NCBI GenBank assembly: GCA_947034885.2
Contig: OX344756.2
Coordinates: 15,868,098 to 15,932,097, forward strand
Reading direction: 5' to 3'
Length of the DNA: 64,000 nt
Source of the DNA: Thuidium tamariscinum
Taxonomy: Eukaryota; Streptophyta; Bryopsida; Hypnales; Thuidiaceae
Below are positions 40,500-51,121 of this stretch, in pieces. The notes under the pieces are model-generated. The model did no database searches, had not been told where the DNA came from, and saw only the letters and a program-made list of their open reading frames with translations. The translations under genes and the position numbers were made by a program. The first letter of the stretch is position 1; each line of letters opens with the position of its first letter.

Positions 40500-41243
40500 G
40501 GGCGATTGCAAGAAATACTTCACGTTTTTGGCTCAAAATGTTGTTTTTGAACATAGTACATGTAGTACTATGCAATCCTGAATGTGCACCTACAAATCTC
40601 AACCGTCGATTTCGCGTGCCAGTAGATTTAGGCCATCAATATAGTACTATGCGGTACTATGCAGTACTATAGAGTACTACAAGTACTTCATAGGCCACAA
40701 GGAATAAAAAATAGCAAAAAAAGGGCCTATGGACCTTTTTATTTTTAATAATTCAAAAAAATAAAAAAATAATTTAAAAAAGAAGCCATTTTTCTAAAAA
40801 CAATTGCTCTCATATTGCAACAAAAAATTCTTCTAAATTTTTTTCTCTCTTTGTAGCATTTGTACAAACGAAGGTCACTTTCACCCCATGTAGACAATAG
40901 ACATTTTACTATTTTTATAAAAAAAACACTCATTGCCAATCCTTGAAATGTTAGTAGACCTCCAACTTGTCCAATTTGTGGCTTCAAATTTGGATTTTTG
41001 AGTAAAAAATAGGACTAAAAACCTCCAAAATGGCTAAGGTAGATAACCAATCGGGGGTAATTTAAAAATAGTAAAATAATTTTTGAAAAATTGAAAAAAT
41101 TATAGAACATATAAAACTTTTGTTTGCACCTTCATTCCAAATTTCAAGTTGATACGTCAAAATATGCAAAAGTTATGAGCAAAAAACTACCCGTTGGAGG
41201 TCAAGGGAACAAGAAATAGGACAAGTGTTTCTTGCAATCACCC
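40500..41243. mobile_element. Family C2 non-autonomous DNA transposon
   Basis: Left end GGGCGATTGCAAGAAATACT and right end GTGTTTCTTGCAATCACCC bound 744 bp. An exact 4-bp duplication TAAT flanks it (40496-40499, 41244-41247). It is collinear with the 12057 copy, including the AGTACT cluster at 40625-40690. Confidence 0.88.
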
Positions 41244-41727
41244 TAATATTAAATAATTATTTTAAAATTTTGATTATTATTATTTTAAATTGAATTTTTA
41301 AAATAAATTTCTAATTTTTAATCTTTCTAAATTTATTTTTATTTTTATTTTTAAATTCAAAATTTTAGACCAACAATGTCTTGATCATTGTATAGGGAAT
41401 ACTTTTGAGGAACAATCCCGTAACAATCTTCTAGAGGGCTAAAGAACCATCTATTGTACAATCGTACATATGTTTGGCTTTTTAGTGCAATTTTTCCCAC
41501 TTAATCTATATAGATTTTCCTTATAACTGCAAAATCATAGTATTTGAATATTACATATATTAGAGGTATTGCAAATAAGGTAGTCTTGTAAAATTTGAAT
41601 AATTTGAAAGACATGGACCAATTTTTCTACCAATGAAAGCCATGTTCTTTTTGCTATAGTAAAAGGTTATTAGATGTCATTGTGAACTTTAATTTTGGTA
41701 CAAATAGTCATGATTGTTGATGTTCTT

Positions 41728-42698
41728 CCCCTCACCACCTAAGGGGACCAAAAGTGTCCTCACACAGTTTAGTAGCCAACTTCAAAGTGCTGTAATATTT
41801 GCAGTTAATGTCCAAATTCAATAAAACTTATTAGAAAAATTGCACATAGGAGTCTAGTTTCTAAAGTAAAATTTTCAGATCAATAAAAGTCTTATTGAAT
41901 TTTTGGCAGCCAATCAAAGCTTGTAGGTTCAATTTGAGTTTACCAAATTGCATTTTAGGGATGCAACTTCAGGGGCTTGTATCTTTTCATTTGATGCTTG
42001 ATTTCAATCAAATTTATTGGGTGTTGTTTGCCTTGAAGTCTAGTTATTGTGGTAAGATTTTCATGTCAATCCAAGTTGTTTTGAACGTTTGGGAGCAATT
42101 TGAAGTTCAAAATCCTGCAATTTTTGGAGTGTAGTGAACTTTGGCGACTTATAACTTCTTTTTACATGGTCCGTTTATAACAATTTTTGTTGGAAAAGTT
42201 GAGCATACTAGTCTAGTTTTTGTGGTTCAAATTTCATATGAGCCCAAGAACTGATGAGTGACTAATAAGTATTTTAGTAAAGAGAGGTTCAGCCATAGAT
42301 TTGATTTTTTGCTACTTTATTCATTGTTTTTTGACATTTCAAAACAATTTTGCAAACACAATGAGTCAACTTAATGATATTTTTTTCACCAAAGTGTTTT
42401 CTTTTTATTTTTGAATCATTTTTTAGTTTAAAGTTTTTTCATTTGAGTAGGTTTAGAAATCAAATTTTATTTCTAAATGTGTTTTTAAGAAAATTTCATC
42501 ATCTTTTTTCAATACTAAAACATTATTATCTTTCAATCTATATAGTCAATTGATTCCAAATTTGATCTACAACATCTTTAACATGCACACTACAAGATTG
42601 TATGGTTCAAATTTTCATATGTCATTCACATTTAGACTTATAACACTTGAAAAGTGGGGTTGTTTTCTTGACATTGTTGGAGCTTGGGCGATGAGGGG
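41728..42698 (+). mobile_element. Family B piggyBac-like MITE (copy B1)
   Basis: Left end CCCCTCACCACCTAAGG and, inverted, right end CCCCTCATCGCCCAAGC. TTAA is present at the right (42699-42702) but mutated at the left. 971 bp, no transposase. It matches the reverse of 20237-21059. Confidence 0.75.
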
Positions 42699-42958
42699 TT
42701 AATTACTTAATTATGATTCTTTGAGCTCATGTATTAAAGTAAGTATCTAGTTCTTACATCTTCTTCTAACACTCACAAATTTTTATATTTTATTCTTTAG
42801 TATACTAATATCAAATATTAGAAGGTGGAGCTCTACTACTCTAGAGGTGCTTTTAGAACTTTATGCCAAAATTATTCAAACTAATTAAAATCTATAGGTG
42901 TTCATAAATAGTAAGTAATCAAATAAAATAGATTATATGTGACTTACATTTGACTTTA

Positions 42959-44048
42959 GGGTGAATGCAAGAAACACTTAAAAGTCTTTTGTCACAACCT
43001 AGTTTTTTACTTTTTTTTTGCCATAACTTTTGTGTTTTAGCTCCAAATGACTCAAAATTTATAGGGGAGCTACTCATAGCTATTATGTATCTATAATGAA
43101 TTTAGGAGATTTTTCAAAAATAATTTATTATTTTTAAATAGCCCCAAAAATTTCTCACAGTACTCAATTTAGGGGATTATAGCACCATTTATCTCCAAAA
43201 AAACAAATTTTGACCTAAAATTTGGAGAGGATGGTATCTTAATAGACTTATACCTAATATACACAAGAATTCTAAAAATACTTATTTTTAAGTGTTGTAG
43301 AAGTCTACAAAGAGAGCTTCATTTTGCATTTTTTTCCAAAGGTATAAAACATTATTTTGGTGAGTTTTTTGGTTAAATATAACCACCAAAAAGTTTTTTC
43401 AAGTATTGTATTTTTATGTATTTTAAGAAAAAATAATCCTATTTCTTACAAATTAAAATGTCACAAGTTGTATTTTCTTCACTGTAATTCTATGAGAATT
43501 CTATGTCCAAAGTTCTCGGTGAAGAAAATACAACTTGTGACATTTTAATTTGTAAAAAATACGATTTTTTTTTTAAATACATAAAAAATTAAAACTTGAA
43601 AAAAAAAAATTGGTAATGATATTTGACTAAAAAACTCACCAAAATAATGTTTTATACCTTGGAAAAAAATGCAGAATGAAGCTCTCTTTGTAAACTTCTA
43701 CAACACTTAAAAATAAGTATTTTTAGAGTTCCTTTGGAAAATAGGTACAAATCTACTAAGAAAATATCCTCTCTAAATTTCAGGTCAAAATTTGTTTTTT
43801 TTGAGATAAATGGTGCTAAATCCCCCTAAATTGAGTATTGTGAGAAATTTTTGGGGCTATTTAAGAATAATAAATTATTTTTGAAAAATCTCCAAAATTC
43901 ATTATAGATACATAATAGCTATTAGTAGCTCCCCTATAAATTTTGAGTCATTAGTAACTAAAACACAAAAGTTATGGCTAAAAGAAAAATCAGAAGCTCG
44001 GGTGTGACGAAATGCAACAAATAGTACAAGTGTTTCTTGCATTCACCT
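42959..44048. mobile_element. Fold-back derivative of family C1
   Basis: The ends are C-type inverted repeats (GGGTGAATGCAAGAAACACTT and its counterpart) with a 4-bp duplication TTTA on both sides. The whole 1.09 kb is one long inverted repeat of about 540-bp arms meeting near 43500. Transcribed through, it would form a near-perfect hairpin. Confidence 0.85.
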
Positions 44049-44239
44049 TTTAAGAAAAAATTTGAACATATACTATCAATAACATGACATGCAATAGTAC
44101 ATAGAGATTTACATAAGATGCTACATCGACATACTTCTACATTCACAAGAAAGTGACAAGATGCATTGCATGTAGACAACTCTCTGGCTAAATTTACAAA
44201 ACCAAAAAATGACACAAGCATATGTAATAGTCAAAGCTT

Positions 44240-44456
44240 ATGTTATTTTGTGGAATGCAATATATTTTTCTTCTAGTGCAATACACTAGAAGAAAAATAT
44301 GTTGCATTCCACAAAATAACATCAAGTAGATTTTGTTAAGTTCCACGTTGAAAATGCAAAATCTATTTTTTCAAATGCAAATTTGCATTTTCAATGGGGA
44401 ACTCAACAAAATCTACTTGATGTTATTTTGAGGAATGCAATATACTTTTCTTCTCG
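44240..44456. repeat. Three-arm palindrome
   Basis: Arm 44284-44345 is the reverse complement of both 44240-44278 on its left and 44398-44456 on its right. The conserved core is ATGTTATTTTGTGGAATGCA with TTTTTCTTCTAGTG. An extra short palindrome (AAATGCAAATTTGCATTT) lies in the second loop. Confidence 0.85.
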
Positions 44457-44929
44457 TTAAGTTGCAATCATTACACTACATACAATGGCTTGCAAAAGCT
44501 TGTCCCTTAAATTGAACCTGCCTATGAGAGTCCAACCATCCATGACAAACTCCTAGTTAAATAATCATTATAATTTGTTTTTAATCCACAACAGACTTTT
44601 TCTAAAAATTGGAATTAGGACTACAATAGGTTGATTTGTGGCCATATTTATCGCCTTGGGAGATGGTCATGGAGTTATTAGTAGCTATCATAGGATATTT
44701 ACATTTTTCTAGTATAAACTTCAGAAATCATGTAGCCATATTAGAAAATGTTGTAATTGCTTTAACCCTTTAGTGACCGCGGTCGATCTTGGGGGGTACT
44801 GCAGTTTTGGACTATACGGTTTGCAAAGGGTAACCTCGAGAGAAATTTGTAGCCCAGGAGGATGATCAGACCTGGTATATCAAGGTTACAGGCCATTAGC
44901 AATGTGTTGCAAAAAAAAATAGTAATCTG

Positions 44930-45187
44930 ATGGTGCGATTACACATGAGGAGTACGAGAAGATTCATGTCTGAAATGACTCTGCTACTCAAAAACGACAA
45001 GTACGCCAATGAAGTTGTGCACATCTTCGGTTTCACAGGTCGGAAAGCATCAAGATTAGTTGTCGACGTTCTCAGCTTGGAGGTGACTCTCAGTGTTGAA
45101 AAATGGAACAAATCTGAGCTACCATGTGCATTTCGCAGCATGCTTTCTGAGGTCCTCCTCAGGAACAATATACAAACGCCTAGGTGA
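44930..45187 (+). CDS. Unrecognised open frame in the piggyBac left arm
   Basis: 85 codons with protein-like composition (VVHIFGFTGRKASRLVVDVL). It is not a piggyBac protein and I do not recognise it. A CAG acceptor-like site at its middle (before GTCGGAAAG) suggests it could be a captured exon with flanking intron. A frame on the opposite strand looks less protein-like. Confidence 0.3.
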   Translation: MVRLHMRSTRRFMSEMTLLLKNDKYANEVVHIFGFTGRKASRLVVDVLSLEVTLSVEKWNKSELPCAFRSMLSEVLLRNNIQTPR

Positions 45188-45628
45188 ATATAGGCAAGTT
45201 CTATAGACTAAGAAAGCTATATTGGAAAATCCAATCGGTTGAATTTGTTACAAGCAATTGTTACAACTATACTACGCTTTCACTTTCCCAATCAAGAAAC
45301 TCATTACCTACAAATTTCATCACGTACGCCACCATTCACCTCAAATACGCACTGAAACTGAAGTACAAATACCACACACATCTTTTACATAGCTCGAACA
45401 CCTAGCGCTTGATATTTCAAGCTAAAGCAGCAAGTCGCATTGCCATCTCAGACGTTAAGACTCTCCACTCTGGCGTTCTCTTACGCTCCCAACTCCTCTG
45501 GTCTCGTTCTCGAAAAGTCTTGTGAAAAAAAACCCGCCCAAGGTACAGGTGCAAACATTTAGATCTGTCATTTTGAAGTGAAATACAGTACTTCGCATTG
45601 ACAACTAAGATCTTCATTGTGAAAAGCT

Positions 45629-45763
45629 ATGTCTGCAGGTTTCAGACAAAGGGCTGCCTGCCTCGCCCTTTTGCAAAATGTCGAGCGTCTCTGTCTCACA
45701 TCTTGCAACAATGTGACAGACGAGGGCATCAAAAATCTTAAGAGCAGATGCATGACATTATAG
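45629..45763 (+). pseudogene. Captured leucine-rich-repeat gene fragment
   Basis: 44 codons (ATG 45629 to TAG 45763) containing NVERLCLTSCNNVTDEGIKN. This fits the cysteine-containing LRR of F-box/AMN1-type proteins (L-x-L-x-x-C-x-x-V/I-T-D-x-G-I). It is preceded by a CTGCAG acceptor-like site and followed at once by GTGCAG, so it looks like one exon lifted from a host gene. It lies opposite in strand to the transposase. Confidence 0.6.
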
Positions 45764-45768
45764 GTGCA

Positions 45769-45895
45769 GCTCTCGTTTTTTGCCCATAATCGTTGAGTTT
45801 CCAATATTGCCGCACTTCTTAGATACAAATTACAGTTTATATCGCTCTCGTTTTTTGTTCGTAATCGCTGAGTATCCAATATTGCAAATTACAGT
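45769..45895. repeat. Tandem duplication, 75-bp spacing, inside the piggyBac element
   Basis: GCTCTCGTTTTTTG at 45769 recurs at 45844, followed each time by TAATCG-TGAGT-TCCAATATTGC. The phrase AAATTACAGTTTATATC also occurs twice. It is a local duplication in non-coding cargo. Confidence 0.8.
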
Positions 45896-46197
45896 TTATA
45901 TCAATCATCGGAGAGTTTGAATAGTGCGATTAACTGCACGCTAACAACAAAAGCTAACACTCAAGCTTGAGCAGTGTACAAGGGTTCTATCAAAATGTAG
46001 CCAGAGATGAACCATAATATAATCTGTTCTATAAATTCGATGCGACAAACTTGGAACTACTTAGGCCTGTTGAACCACAGGGCTCACTTAGATTTTCATC
46101 ATCAGCTTTCAAAAGAAAATACTAGTATCGAAGGCTGGGCCTACTGAACCCCGTGCATGATCAGACCGGAATAGACTTGTGTAATTAGGCCCGTCCC

Positions 46198-46632
46198 ATG
46201 CCAAAAGCAAAGCTGTACGAGCAAGTAAAAGTTGATTTTTGCGTTTGCTACAGGAGCTCCCTGTTCTTTCGGTTCGGAGTAGCTTCAGAAATCAGAGAAA
46301 CGTACCATTTCTCAATGAGTTTCAGTACACCTTTTGAGGTCACATCGATAGTTCATAATACAGACTACCGCGCGCATCGGCGCATCTCAGTCAAGCAAAC
46401 ACTTCGGCACTCTTCAATGGCCGATACAAGTGACAGGATTGAATTTACAACACTCCATGATGTAATAAACCAGGGCCTCGATACAATAACAACAGCATTT
46501 CAAAATTGTTTTTTAGTTTTTATTTCTTTTTCAACAATCATATCCAAGTTGAATCTTGCTATGACGCCATTCATTCACATACTATATGAGTGGGCTGCAA
46601 AAACTCATGCACTACTAATCCACTCGTTCTAG
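46198..46632 (+). CDS. Unrecognised open frame in the piggyBac cargo region
   Basis: 144 codons from an ATG, with one hydrophobic stretch near the C-terminus (FLVFISFSTIISKLNLAM). No family recognised and no repeat structure. It may be a chance frame in the less AT-rich element. Confidence 0.25.
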   Translation: MPKAKLYEQVKVDFCVCYRSSLFFRFGVASEIRETYHFSMSFSTPFEVTSIVHNTDYRAHRRISVKQTLRHSSMADTSDRIEFTTLHDVINQGLDTITTAFQNCFLVFISFSTIISKLNLAMTPFIHILYEWAAKTHALLIHSF

Positions 46633-46953
46633 CTACGTCGACAGCCACATCGATGAAAACTGGAAGCCATGCATACGTACTCCATTGTACTTTCTGGGGT
46701 CTTTGAAGTTATAAGGCCCCGTCCGATTGTTTTAGTCCGATTGATCGCGTTCAAACACCCTGAATCCCATCACAAAACACCCCACTGTTCAATCCTCATG
46801 TACCTTACAATTTGACAAATTCCTGCAATACGACAACATCGCATTGAAATAGTAGCATCTTGTTATTCATAATCATGTAGTACAAAGCACCTGACTTTCA
46901 AATCTTCAAGAACAACAAGTTATCTTACTTCATCAATTAGAAATTCAACGATT

Positions 46954-48797
46954 TCATTGACGCCTGATTGTAGCCGGCGCTTGATGGAAAGATCCGAAAC
47001 AATTAGCGAGGCACAAGCGAGTGTCACGACACTGGCGACAAACGTATGTTGTGCGCTTTTGGCAGACAAAACAAACCCGACACAACGATGTTGCATGGGG
47101 CATGTGAGCACGACCTACAGTATCGGATCCATGAGTTTCACATTTAGGTCTCGGTGGCAACGGTGCCGCTGAACCGTCTTAGGCGGTTGGAAACAAAAGG
47201 CCCATCAATGAATAAGCCACTTCAAGCTGAAAATCCCTATGTGTCTTTGGTTTGTTACCGTGCGCATTGGCCGCTTCTCTAAAGATTACGTACACATTGG
47301 TCAGTGCTATGTCCATTGCAAAAAAGTACACACGATGCCACCACTTCTTCGTTGCTATCTGTATAGAGTAAGATCCCCGAAGTTGGTCACTTACATCTAC
47401 GCCACGCATGTTCTGAGAATACGCTACTTGAATCGGGGAGGTAGATATTGCGAGCCGTTGTGAGCCTTTATTCCTCAATACTGAAACACCGCCAGGCTGC
47501 ATAGGATCCTCAGCAGTTGACAAGAAGTGCACTCCTTTGGTATCCGACCAATGAATGGCAGCCATTTGGGGGTCACGATGTACTCTTATCTGGAGTGTCC
47601 TTTGATTCTCCCGTTTCATCACGTTCAATGAAGTCGGGAAGCCTTTGCGATGTTGTCTGGACGTCCCGATTGCGTAAAACCCACGTTGCAACAAGCTGTC
47701 GAAGAGCTTGACAGACGAAAAGAAATTATCCATTGCCACTCAATAGTACTTCCCTTCCATGCCTGCAGTTAAATGTGTGACCACCGCAACTCCCATGCCC
47801 ATATCAGGAGGCCCCACTAAGTTCACTCGACCTTCATTTTCTGCTCCGACGTACACTTCAATGTTCCAAACGAACTTGGACGAACTATCTGCAAGGATCC
47901 AAAGCTTGATGCCGTGACTAATGGGTTTCATAGGCATGTATTGCTTGAAAGAGCAGAACCTGCCGTTATATCCAACCATACACTCATCAACGGTAATATA
48001 TGGACCCGGATTCCATAATGCCTTTGAATTAGCCGTGACTGCATCTAAGATCCATCAACACTTTCCAATAGGATCAAATGCAGGGTCTGATTTGTCAATA
48101 ATGTAGGAATCTTTCCATACCATATAAAGGCATTGAAGAATATATAGAAATCTGAATTGACTCATTGTTCGTACAATATCGGAACAGTGAAGTGTACTTC
48201 CAATTCGGCGCCAATAGTCTCTCACAGCTGGTTGTTTCCTGATTCCCATGAGGATGATTATGCCACAAAATTGTCGATACTCCAACAAGGTAATAGGCGT
48301 TTCTCACTGCACACCTCCTTTGCACTTCCCAGGTTGTGGATCAACATAGTTTGCATAAGCATTGCTTGCATGCACGATCCTCCGTTGTATCTTTTCATCC
48401 CAAAAGCGCAGAAAGCTCTCTGCAGGGGTCATGGGTTCAAACCCGAGCTTTTCTGTTGGTCCCGGAGTTGGGCCACTGAAAAGGTGACGTGGTAAAGCGA
48501 CCATGTTTTTGCATGCCAATTAGTGTCGTCGTATTTTGACATGAAGTCTTCATCCTCTGGCATAGGTCCATGTGCATAAATTCCAAGCTCCCCTAATAGT
48601 ATTGTTGGTTGGTCTTCTGGTCGCAATAATTCATCGGATGATCCAGATGAGTAACCATCTCCTGAAGAGTAGAAGTCCCACAAGTTTGGATTCCATTCCG
48701 ACTCTGACGAATATTGTTCATGGCCAATCTTATGGTTTCCTTTAGCCTGTATAACGATGAACATAGACTTTAGAACAAACGTCAATATGCTTACCAT
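46954..48797 (-). pseudogene. PiggyBac transposase (DDE_Tnp_1_7), decayed
   Basis: Read right to left, the core starts with a Ser/Asp/Glu-rich segment and the FSGPTPGP motif. AYWRRIG-like helical blocks follow, then VDECMVGYNGR (first catalytic Asp, near 47987), AMDNFF (second, near 47729) and RGVDVSDQLRGSY (third, near 47396). Last comes a cysteine-rich C-terminal domain with CRVCFVCQKRTTYVCRQC and CFGSFH. All three catalytic aspartates are kept. The frame is broken by in-frame TGA codons near 48304, 48038 and 47740, a TAA at 47179-47181, and a frameshift near 48500. A TACAG acceptor near 48748 marks the likely start of this exon. It cannot make full-length transposase as read. Confidence 0.93.
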
Positions 48798-48980
48798 AGG
48801 AGGATGTTGGACGTTCGCAAGTCAAGAACATCGACAATCATGTAAACATGAGTTTCTAGAAGCCTCACTATAATTCTAGATTTGTAATAAACTACAGCAA
48901 TGACGATGTAGCAGTCACAGTCACAGGACAACATGATTGACCTATACCCTAAAAAGAGATTCACTCTCAATAAAGGCATA

Positions 48981-49589
48981 TCACAATACATTGCATGAAA
49001 AGCTCACAAAATCATCGATCCTATAGGTAGCTAGTGAAAATAGGCTGACCAGATGATGTGTTCCAGTTTCGGAAATTGTGGAGGAGTCGATGTCATGACC
49101 GTCGAAAACAGCATCGACAAACGTGCAATTTTTTTCGAAAACATCTTGAATACTGAAGTCTGTACCAAAATCACATCGAAGCCGCGCATATTTACTATCA
49201 TTACTTTCAAATCTTTCCAACACTTTCTCAGTGGCGAAACCGCATGGGATCTCTAGCAACTCTCCACCCAACTACATGTCGATGAACGATACTCTCACAA
49301 AATCTGAATGAGTTGGTGTGATGGTATGCATGCATTGGAGTACTTGAGTGGCAATTGCGTGGGTGCTTGTACTTGGGCCATCGACAACAAGCTCCTTCCC
49401 AGGTCTTTGTCGACAATCACGATCCTTTGATCCACCAGCATCACCGAAGAGAACTCGTGGGGTATTGCCGAAAGTGAATGGAGTACACATGAGTCGCCTA
49501 CCTTGTGACCTTGTCTCTGGAGGAGTAAATAAAATTGCAGGTCTTAGTACCACCTTCTCGGGCGATGGCAACGGCAGGTGTGGCGGCAA
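48981..49589 (-). pseudogene. Likely N-terminal exon of the piggyBac transposase
   Basis: Two abutting open segments in the same frame (49589-49272 and 49271 downward), separated by one TAG. Composition is acidic and protein-like (DFGTDFSIQDVFEKNCTFVD). A GTCAGC donor near 49045 could join to the acceptor near 48748. The piggyBac N-terminus is poorly conserved, so assignment rests on position and strand. Confidence 0.45.
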
Positions 49590-50099
49590 TTGATCCTAGT
49601 TTGTATTCACCACGCGACGAGCTCTTCCCTTGCGCCCTGAACTACATCCTGCACCGTCGACGTCGACTCGAACTGATGGACCTGAGTTCGAACTCTTCCT
49701 CTTTCAATAGGGGCGCTTGGAAATAGGTCAGCTGGAACTCTGAGGAACAATTACTTCTTTCTTGCAGACTTCGGAAGTCACACCCATTAGAAGCTCATGT
49801 AAACATTCTGCTTAAAGCTGTACTGTGGAAACGGATTGTGAAGCTTTTCGAGAAGAACGTCTTCTACCTTGCACATGATTTGGAAGTACTGTGATGCACT
49901 CACCAGTCCTAGCCACTGGATTTGCTTCGATTGAAGCCTTCCTCTCTCTCTCCGCGTCCATGGAGAGCGGCGACCACATCCTACTAGGGAGGGGAGGCTT
50001 ACAACAATTGGCAAACTACTGTATACGTCATCCAGCTCATCGTCAAAGGTGTTGAAGATGACATGTGGGTCCTCATGGAACTAGGAAGGTGAGGTCGGC

Positions 50100-50561
50100 T
50101 CAAGCTCTAGGATACACTCTTGATCGAAGAATGGCATTGAGGGCATTAGGAATCCCATCAGGATCTCCTTCTTCCCGTCGATACGTCCACCCAAGCACAG
50201 TCGCCAAGTGTTTTCGAAACACCCACCGAAGCTGTCGATTGGTAACAGCAACCGAATCTTCAAAACCAAAAGCTCTTTGTGGAATAGATAGCGATAACAA
50301 GTACTGACGATCCAACAAACCCAAAAGAATGTGTAAATTCCTGCCAACCACTCCCTTCTTATTTGCGAAATCCAAGAGTATTCGGTTGGCTTCCTCATCA
50401 ATAGTTGCTGTCATAGGGGGATTCGGCCAGCTCTTTGTAGAGACTTGCCTCCTCCCATTTCCAGAAATTGTGTTCCCACCCCTATCGCCATACTTGCTAC
50501 TTCTTCCACTACGCATTTTACCTGAGTACCTGCACACTATAATTTTGACAACAACTAACAT
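50100..50561 (-). CDS. Unrecognised 153-codon open frame in the piggyBac right arm
   Basis: It is protein-like (ATIDEEANRILLDFANKKGV, LLGLLDRQYLLSLSIPQ, QLRWVFRKHLATVLGW) and on the same strand as the transposase. It could be an upstream transposase exon or an accessory gene. No family recognised. Confidence 0.4.
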   Translation of the reverse strand: MLVVVKIIVCRYSGKMRSGRSSKYGDRGGNTISGNGRRQVSTKSWPNPPMTATIDEEANRILLDFANKKGVVGRNLHILLGLLDRQYLLSLSIPQRAFGFEDSVAVTNRQLRWVFRKHLATVLGWTYRREEGDPDGIPNALNAILRSRVYPRA

Positions 50562-50890
50562 ATATCGCCACTAACCTCCACTCGCTCTCTTCCACTACTT
50601 GTGTTAATGAGCATTAGAAGTAATTTGCACTTGTCTACACATTGCAATGAACCCTTGCAAACTTGCAATCCCACTCTCTGCATGATCTATTCACTTACAT
50701 CACTGACACTGCAAAAAATTTGACAACAATGTACGCATTTTGAAACCGCCCAAAGTATGTAATCAACCAGGAGCAATGTCAAACCTACACACACTTGAAA
50801 ATCTGAACGTCCCTTATCGTCACCATTGAAGCAAACTGAATGTCCTTGCAGAGAAAGGAGTTTGCCTCTGATTCCTCAGGAGGACGGACC

Positions 50891-51121
50891 TCAACGGTCT
50901 ATAACATTCATATGGTAGTTGGTCTTCACCCCGCCAAAAAGCAACGTCTTCTGGAAGCTCAACCACCTAGCGTTCTTTATGCGGACAGGTTGGCACGTTC
51001 CCCATGCACACTTGACCTCGTTCACACTAGGGTGCTCTCCCAATCTTTTGTATTTTTTTTCATCCTTTACAGTGAAGATGTATTTCTTTCTATGATTTCC
51101 ATCTAAAGAGCCCGGTGTCAT
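50891..51121 (-). CDS. Unrecognised open frame next to the right piggyBac terminus
   Basis: It opens with ATG at 51121, about 190 bp inside the right end, where a transposase 5' exon would be expected. 76 codons, Lys-rich start (GNHRKKYIFTVKDEKKYKRL). Assignment is by position only. Confidence 0.3.
   Translation of the reverse strand: MTPGSLDGNHRKKYIFTVKDEKKYKRLGEHPSVNEVKCAWGTCQPVRIKNARWLSFQKTLLFGGVKTNYHMNVIDR

Noticed and set aside
47179-47711. Plus-strand frames within the transposase region
   Set aside because: The minus strand codes for the catalytic DDE core with recognisable motifs; these are its antisense.
48420-48440. GGTTCAAACCC-like tRNA T-arm motif
   Set aside because: It lies inside the transposase reading frame and no acceptor stem, D-arm or anticodon arm surrounds it.
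46954-48519. TGA recoded as Trp
   Set aside because: The idea was prompted by three TGA codons at Trp-like positions. TGG is also used in the same gene, TAA and TAG stops and a frameshift are present, and host genes use TGA as a stop.
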